9,537 nt of DNA from Rhodopseudomonas_A sp036404135 (GTDB lineage Bacteria; Pseudomonadota; Alphaproteobacteria; Rhizobiales; Xanthobacteraceae). Of this stretch, positions 6,835 through 9,537 are shown one piece after another (position 1 is the stretch's first letter; each line of letters opens with the position of its first letter). The notes below the pieces were generated by a model, which did no database searches, was not told where the DNA came from, and saw only the letters and a list, made by a program, of their open reading frames with translations. Location: contig NZ_DASWPE010000090.1 in assembly GCF_036404135.1 (NCBI RefSeq), positions 1 through 9,537 on the forward strand, read 5' to 3'. The translations under genes were made by a program, and so were the position numbers.

Positions 6835-7356
6835 ATGGCGATGACGCGCGCGCGATCGGCGATCGTTGCAGGCTTGCTGGTGCTGGCGGGGCTCGGCGTC
6901 TATCTGCTGGCCGCGCTGCGCAACCCGGCCGAGCCGGTCGGCCTCGCCGACGCGGCGCCGGCAGCCGCCGAAGACGATTCTTCCAATCCGCAGGACCCGC
7001 CGGGGTCCGTCGCGCCGAGTGCCGCGACCCGCAACGCCCAGGCGATGCTGCCCGCTGCGACGGCGCCGCTGAAGCGCATCAGCCTCGGCCGGCAATCCTG
7101 GAAGCGCGGCGGCATGGGCTCGCAGGCGCTGGCGACCTTCACGGTGCGCAACCGCAATCGCTTCCCGATCAAGGATCTGGAGATCCTCTGCGCGTTCCGC
7201 AGCGAGGACGGCAGCTACGCCACGCAGCGCCGCCGGGTGCTGCACGACGTCGTCAACACCCGCAGCAAAAAAACCTTCACCGACACCCTGGTCGGCCACG
7301 TCAATCTCAACGCCTCCTACGGCAAATGCAGCCTGCTCGGCGCCGCGCGGGCGTGA
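6835..7356 (+). CDS. Membrane-anchored periplasmic protein of unknown function (FxLYD-like domain)
   Basis: I do not recognise a characterised family member. The 173 residues begin with a positively charged N-terminus and one helix (about 8-28), either an anchor or an uncleaved signal. A Pro/Ala/Asp/Ser linker follows (about 30-80), then a beta-rich domain (about 82-170). That domain contains LATFTVRNRNRFPIKDLEI (99-117), like the FxLYD-type and related rhizobial proteins with a tFtVrNrn-pvkDleI pattern. C119 and C165 sit at comparable ends of this domain and may form a disulfide, fitting a periplasmic location. ATG at 6835 is preferred because it opens the signal-like segment; ATG at 6841 is equally possible and neither has a strong ribosome binding site. 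The open frame to 6634 upstream looks non-coding. It is divergent from surE and convergent with serS. Confidence 0.65.
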   Translation: MAMTRARSAIVAGLLVLAGLGVYLLAALRNPAEPVGLADAAPAAAEDDSSNPQDPPGSVAPSAATRNAQAMLPAATAPLKRISLGRQSWKRGGMGSQALATFTVRNRNRFPIKDLEILCAFRSEDGSYATQRRRVLHDVVNTRSKKTFTDTLVGHVNLNASYGKCSLLGAARA

Positions 7357-7400
7357 GTTGAATGGCCGATGTTGCGTAGCGCGCGCAATCCATAGAACGC

Positions 7401-7516
7401 CGTCATCCCGGGGCACGAGTGGCGTGAGCTGCGAGTGAACCCAAGATCCATACCCCCTGCAGGGGTTATCGATTCCGGACTTGCTCGTTCCAACGAACTC
7501 GCAATCCGGAATGACG
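7401..7516. repeat. Intergenic palindromic repeat, cgtcatcc/ggaatgacg type
   Basis: Outer arms cgtcat (7401-7406) and atgacg (7511-7516) enclose two nested palindromes. One is a perfect 12-base palindrome, cccctgcagggg (7454-7465). The other is an imperfect hairpin (about 7473-7510) built on ttccgga-type ends with an lttgctcgtt-like arm against aacgaactcgcaa. It fills the gap between two convergent genes and could fold in both transcripts. It has no coding content. Confidence 0.65.
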
Positions 7517-7563
7517 ACTTCTTTATTGCCGCACTTCATCCGATGCGCAGCACGTGCTACGGC

Positions 7564-9087
7564 TCAGCCGTTGCTGATCACTTTCACCCCGCCCATATAG
7601 GGCTGCAGCACGGTGGGCACCGCGATCGAGCCGTCCTCCTGCTGATAGTTCTCGATCACCGCGATCAGCGCGCGGCCGACCGCCGTTCCCGAGCCGTTCA
7701 GCGTATGGACGAAGCGCGGCTTGCCGTCCGGGCCGCGCGAGCGCGCGTCCATCCGCCTCGCCTGGAAATCGCCGCATATCGAGCACGACGAGATTTCGCG
7801 ATACGCCCCGCCCTCGCCTTGGCTTGATAGTTGTCCTGGCATCCAGACTTCGATGTCGTAGGTCTTCTGCGAGGCAAAGCCCATGTCGCCGGTGCACAGC
7901 GTCATCACCCGGTAATGCAATTCGAGACGGCGCAGCACTTCCTCGGCGCAGGCCAGCATGCGCTCATGCTCGTCGCGGGATTGCTCCGGCGTCGTCACCG
8001 AGACCAGTTCGACCTTGGTGAACTGATGCTGCCGGATCATGCCGCGGGTGTCGCGCCCGGCGGCGCCGGCCTCGGCGCGGAAGCACTGCGTCAGCGCGGT
8101 CATCCGTAGCGGCAGTTCCTTTTCGTCGAGGATAGATTCGCGCACCAGGTTGGTCAGCGGCACTTCGGCGGTGGGGATGAGCCAGAGACGCGGCGGGACG
8201 CCCGCGTGATGGGCAATACGTGCTCGGGCATACTCGGCCCGGAAAAAATCAATCCAAATCCGCGGTTCTTCCTCAGAGTCTTTCGCAGCTTGGTACGCCC
8301 GGAACGCCTTTATCAGATTGGGATTCCCACTTCCTTTCGCGTACTCCTCCTCCTCCTCGTCAGTAGAAAACCACTCGATGGCTGCAGCTTGTTGCCTAGT
8401 ATCGATATCCGATATGCGCCCTGCAAAGAATTGGTCGTCCTCAAACTTCGGCAACTGCGCCGTCCCAAACATCGCCTCATCTTTGACGAGCAGCGGCGGG
8501 TTGACTTCGGTGTAGCCGTGCTCCTCGGTGTGGACGTCGAGAAAGAACTGCCCGATCGCGCGCTCGAGCCGCGCCAGGCCCTTCTTCAGCACCACGAAAC
8601 GCGCGCCGGACAACTTCGCCGCGGCTTCAAAGTCCATCTGCTGCAAGGCTTCGCCGAGCTCGTAATGCGGCTTCGGCGTGAAGGCGTAACTGCGCTTCAC
8701 CCCGTAATGGCTGCGCACCACATTGTCGTGCTCATCCTTGCCTTCCGGCACGTCGGCGAGCGGAAGGTTTGGTATCCCTTCAAGTCTTAGACGGAATTGA
8801 ACATCGATCTCTTTCTCTTCCGCTTCCAAGCTCGCAATTGAAGCTTTGCACTCAGCAACCTCAAGTTTCAGCGTGGCCGCGGCTCCGAGATCGTTAGCCT
8901 TCATTGCCTGATGGATTTTGTCGGAGGCGACCTTTCGCTGGTTTCTCTTGCTCTCGAGAACTCTAATGATCGCCAGCCGGCGCTCATTGGTCGTCGCCAA
9001 CCATGTTGCCTCGTCCTTAAGTCCCCGCCGTCTCAGGCCGTCGTCGAAGGCTTGCGGATTGTCGCGGATCGCTCTGATGTCGTGCAT
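7564..9087 (-). CDS. serS: Serine--tRNA ligase with an internal insertion
   Basis: Charges tRNA-Ser with serine (class II synthetase). The N-terminal arm (about 28-100) is the coiled coil that grips the tRNA long variable arm. The catalytic core shows TAEVPL at 307-312 (TxE serine site), motif 2 at about 336-356 (FRAEAGAAGRDTRGM, then RQHQF), YREISSCS at 429-436, and motif 3 at GSGTAVGRALIAVIENYQ (465-482). At 507 residues it is longer than the usual 420-430. Residues about 224-299 are an extra acidic, probably helical block between DDQFFAG and RLWLIPTAEV, and LSSQGEGG (420-427) replaces one residue in the usual GQNAYREISS. The frame is intact and all catalytic motifs are present, so it should be functional. 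ATG at 9087 has agga about 10 bases upstream. Base composition is patchy along the gene. Confidence 0.93.
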   Translation of the reverse strand: MHDIRAIRDNPQAFDDGLRRRGLKDEATWLATTNERRLAIIRVLESKRNQRKVASDKIHQAMKANDLGAAATLKLEVAECKASIASLEAEEKEIDVQFRLRLEGIPNLPLADVPEGKDEHDNVVRSHYGVKRSYAFTPKPHYELGEALQQMDFEAAAKLSGARFVVLKKGLARLERAIGQFFLDVHTEEHGYTEVNPPLLVKDEAMFGTAQLPKFEDDQFFAGRISDIDTRQQAAAIEWFSTDEEEEEYAKGSGNPNLIKAFRAYQAAKDSEEEPRIWIDFFRAEYARARIAHHAGVPPRLWLIPTAEVPLTNLVRESILDEKELPLRMTALTQCFRAEAGAAGRDTRGMIRQHQFTKVELVSVTTPEQSRDEHERMLACAEEVLRRLELHYRVMTLCTGDMGFASQKTYDIEVWMPGQLSSQGEGGAYREISSCSICGDFQARRMDARSRGPDGKPRFVHTLNGSGTAVGRALIAVIENYQQEDGSIAVPTVLQPYMGGVKVISNG

Positions 9088-9118
9088 GGGTCGGGTCCTG
9101 GGCGGCTGGCTTTGGCCA

Positions 9119-9134
9119 TTTGCATGAATGCAAA
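9119..9134. promoter_or_regulatory. Perfect palindrome in the serS leader
   Basis: tttgcat (9119-9125) and atgcaaa (9128-9134) are perfect inverted arms around ga, ending 31 bases upstream of the serS ATG. It is AT-richer than its surroundings and has the size of a dimeric regulator site. No T-box or other leader RNA is apparent, and no regulator can be named. Confidence 0.35.
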
Positions 9135-9242
9135 CGTCGGCGCGGCTCAGTACCCCGAATGCGCGGCTTTTGGAACATCAAACGGCGCAGCACCCGCGTG
9201 AGGCGCAACAAGGTCGGCGTGAGGCGCAGCATTGATTTGAGT

Positions 9243-9415
9243 CGTCATCCTGGGGCGTATTCTGACGCTCATCACCCCCGGCGTCGTCATCCTGAGGCGC
9301 CCGAGCAACGCGAGGGCCTCGAAGGATGCGGCTCCGAAGATTGCGACCGCCCTCTGCCCGCGGCCATCCTTCGAGATACCCGGCTTCGCTCTTCGAGCTA
9401 CGCCGGGTTCCTCAG
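9243..9415. repeat. Palindromic repeats upstream of serS; last copy interrupted by an IS110-type end
   Basis: The stretch 9135-9430 holds no supported gene. It contains gtcatcctgggg (about 9243), a palindrome from catcctgagg to ctcgaaggatg (9288-9328), and a copy beginning catccttcgagatacccgg at 9365. That last copy follows the intact repeat at 5747-5801 through gccgggttcctcag. At 9415 the match stops, where the intact copy continues gatgacgg. Confidence 0.7.
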
Positions 9416-9537
9416 CGACTGTCTTGGTTGTCAAGCGTTTTGCCATGGCTGATTGTCCCGCAGGATTGCGTTGAGGGTGGTGAGGAGCTTTCGGGCGACG
9501 GCGATCAGGGCGACCATTTTGGGCTTACCAGCGCTGA
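9416..9537 (-). mobile_element. IS110-family insertion sequence, transposase-3' end, partial
   Basis: The element starts where the palindromic repeat breaks off (9415/9416) and continues off the right edge. Only 15 bases lie between the transposase stop and this boundary. IS110 elements lack ordinary inverted ends and often insert at preferred sites in palindromic repeats (as IS621 does in E. coli REP). A short non-coding end after the transposase suggests the IS110 group, with the long bridge-RNA-bearing end upstream of the transposase, outside the window. Confidence 0.65.
9431..9537 (-). CDS. IS110-family transposase, C-terminal fragment
   Basis: The minus-strand frame ending in TGA at 9433-9431 encodes the last 34 residues. 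They include GKPKMVALIAVARKLL followed by TTLNAILRDNQPWQ. This is the typical C-terminal tail of IS110-family DEDD/serine transposases, which make and rejoin DNA under bridge-RNA guidance. The catalytic domains lie beyond the window, so completeness cannot be judged. The tail itself is free of stops or frameshifts. Confidence 0.75.
   Translation of the reverse strand, partial: SAGKPKMVALIAVARKLLTTLNAILRDNQPWQNA

Noticed and set aside
6643..7539. Minus-strand 298-codon frame opposite the small membrane protein gene
   Set aside because: It is Arg/Ala-rich, extends through the intergenic repeat, and has no recognisable domain. The plus-strand frame has a signal-like helix and a patterned domain.
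8206..8790. Plus-strand 194-codon frame inside serS, overlapping the insertion
   Set aside because: It covers both conserved SerS core and the insertion, so its openness follows from the opposite strand. No start signal or family resemblance is seen.
7564..9087. serS as a frameshifted pseudogene because of its odd length
   Set aside because: The frame is unbroken over 507 codons, and all class II motifs (TAEVPL, motif 2, motif 3) are present in order.
9147..9446. Minus-strand 99-codon frame upstream of serS
   Set aside because: It is made of palindromic repeat sequence and part of the IS end. Translated repeats such as GVARRAKPGISKD are common false genes in this group.
1..9537. CRISPR arrays, tRNA or rRNA genes, riboswitches, prophage or toxin-antitoxin modules
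   Set aside because: No regularly spaced identical repeats with unique spacers, no tRNA-like cloverleaf, and no such protein signatures were seen on reading both strands. The repeats present are palindromic and scattered.

Overview
The window looks like chromosomal DNA of an alphaproteobacterium in the Bradyrhizobium/Rhodopseudomonas group. This rests on high GC, strong GC bias at third codon positions, closest-sounding protein families (SurE, SerS, TolA-like, LTA-synthase-like), and intergenic palindromes of the cgtcattgcgag and catccttcgaga types that are common in that group. The assignment is by recognition only; no database was searched.

Layout, left to right. (1) 1-920, plus strand: the 3' part of an osmoprotectant ABC transporter gene. 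The reading frame is open to the left edge, so this is probably the substrate-binding half of a permease/binding-protein fusion. (2) 926-1711, minus: a TonB/TolA-like envelope protein, convergent with the first gene and 5 bases from it. (3) 1712-1934: a hairpin and a palindromic repeat. (4) 1935-3638, minus: a membrane-anchored alkaline-phosphatase-superfamily enzyme of the LTA synthase/phosphoglycerol transferase type. Upstream lies an array of four 11-base direct repeats that looks like a response-regulator site. (5) 3835-4686 and 4721-5560, minus: a short-chain dehydrogenase and a divergent PCMT-family methyltransferase, 34 bases apart and probably co-transcribed, methyltransferase first. 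(6) 5618-5857: an intrinsic terminator and a block of palindromic repeats. (7) 5858-6625, minus: surE. (8) 6835-7356, plus: a small membrane-anchored protein of unknown role, lying between surE and serS in the opposite direction. (9) 7401-7516: another palindromic repeat. (10) 7564-9087, minus: serS, unusually long (507 residues) because of an internal insertion of about 76 residues, with patches of lower GC. (11) 9088-9430: serS leader and more repeats. (12) 9416-9537: the terminal part of an IS110-family element whose end cuts into a palindromic repeat.

Most genes are housekeeping or envelope functions rather than one joined system. surE and serS are often neighbours in alphaproteobacteria (nucleotidase/stationary phase survival and tRNA charging), but here they are separated by about 940 bases holding an opposing gene and a repeat. 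The most unusual signals are the enlarged, compositionally mosaic serS, the 11-base repeat array upstream of the LTA-synthase-like gene, and the IS110 end sitting exactly at the arm of a repeat for which an intact copy exists in the same window.
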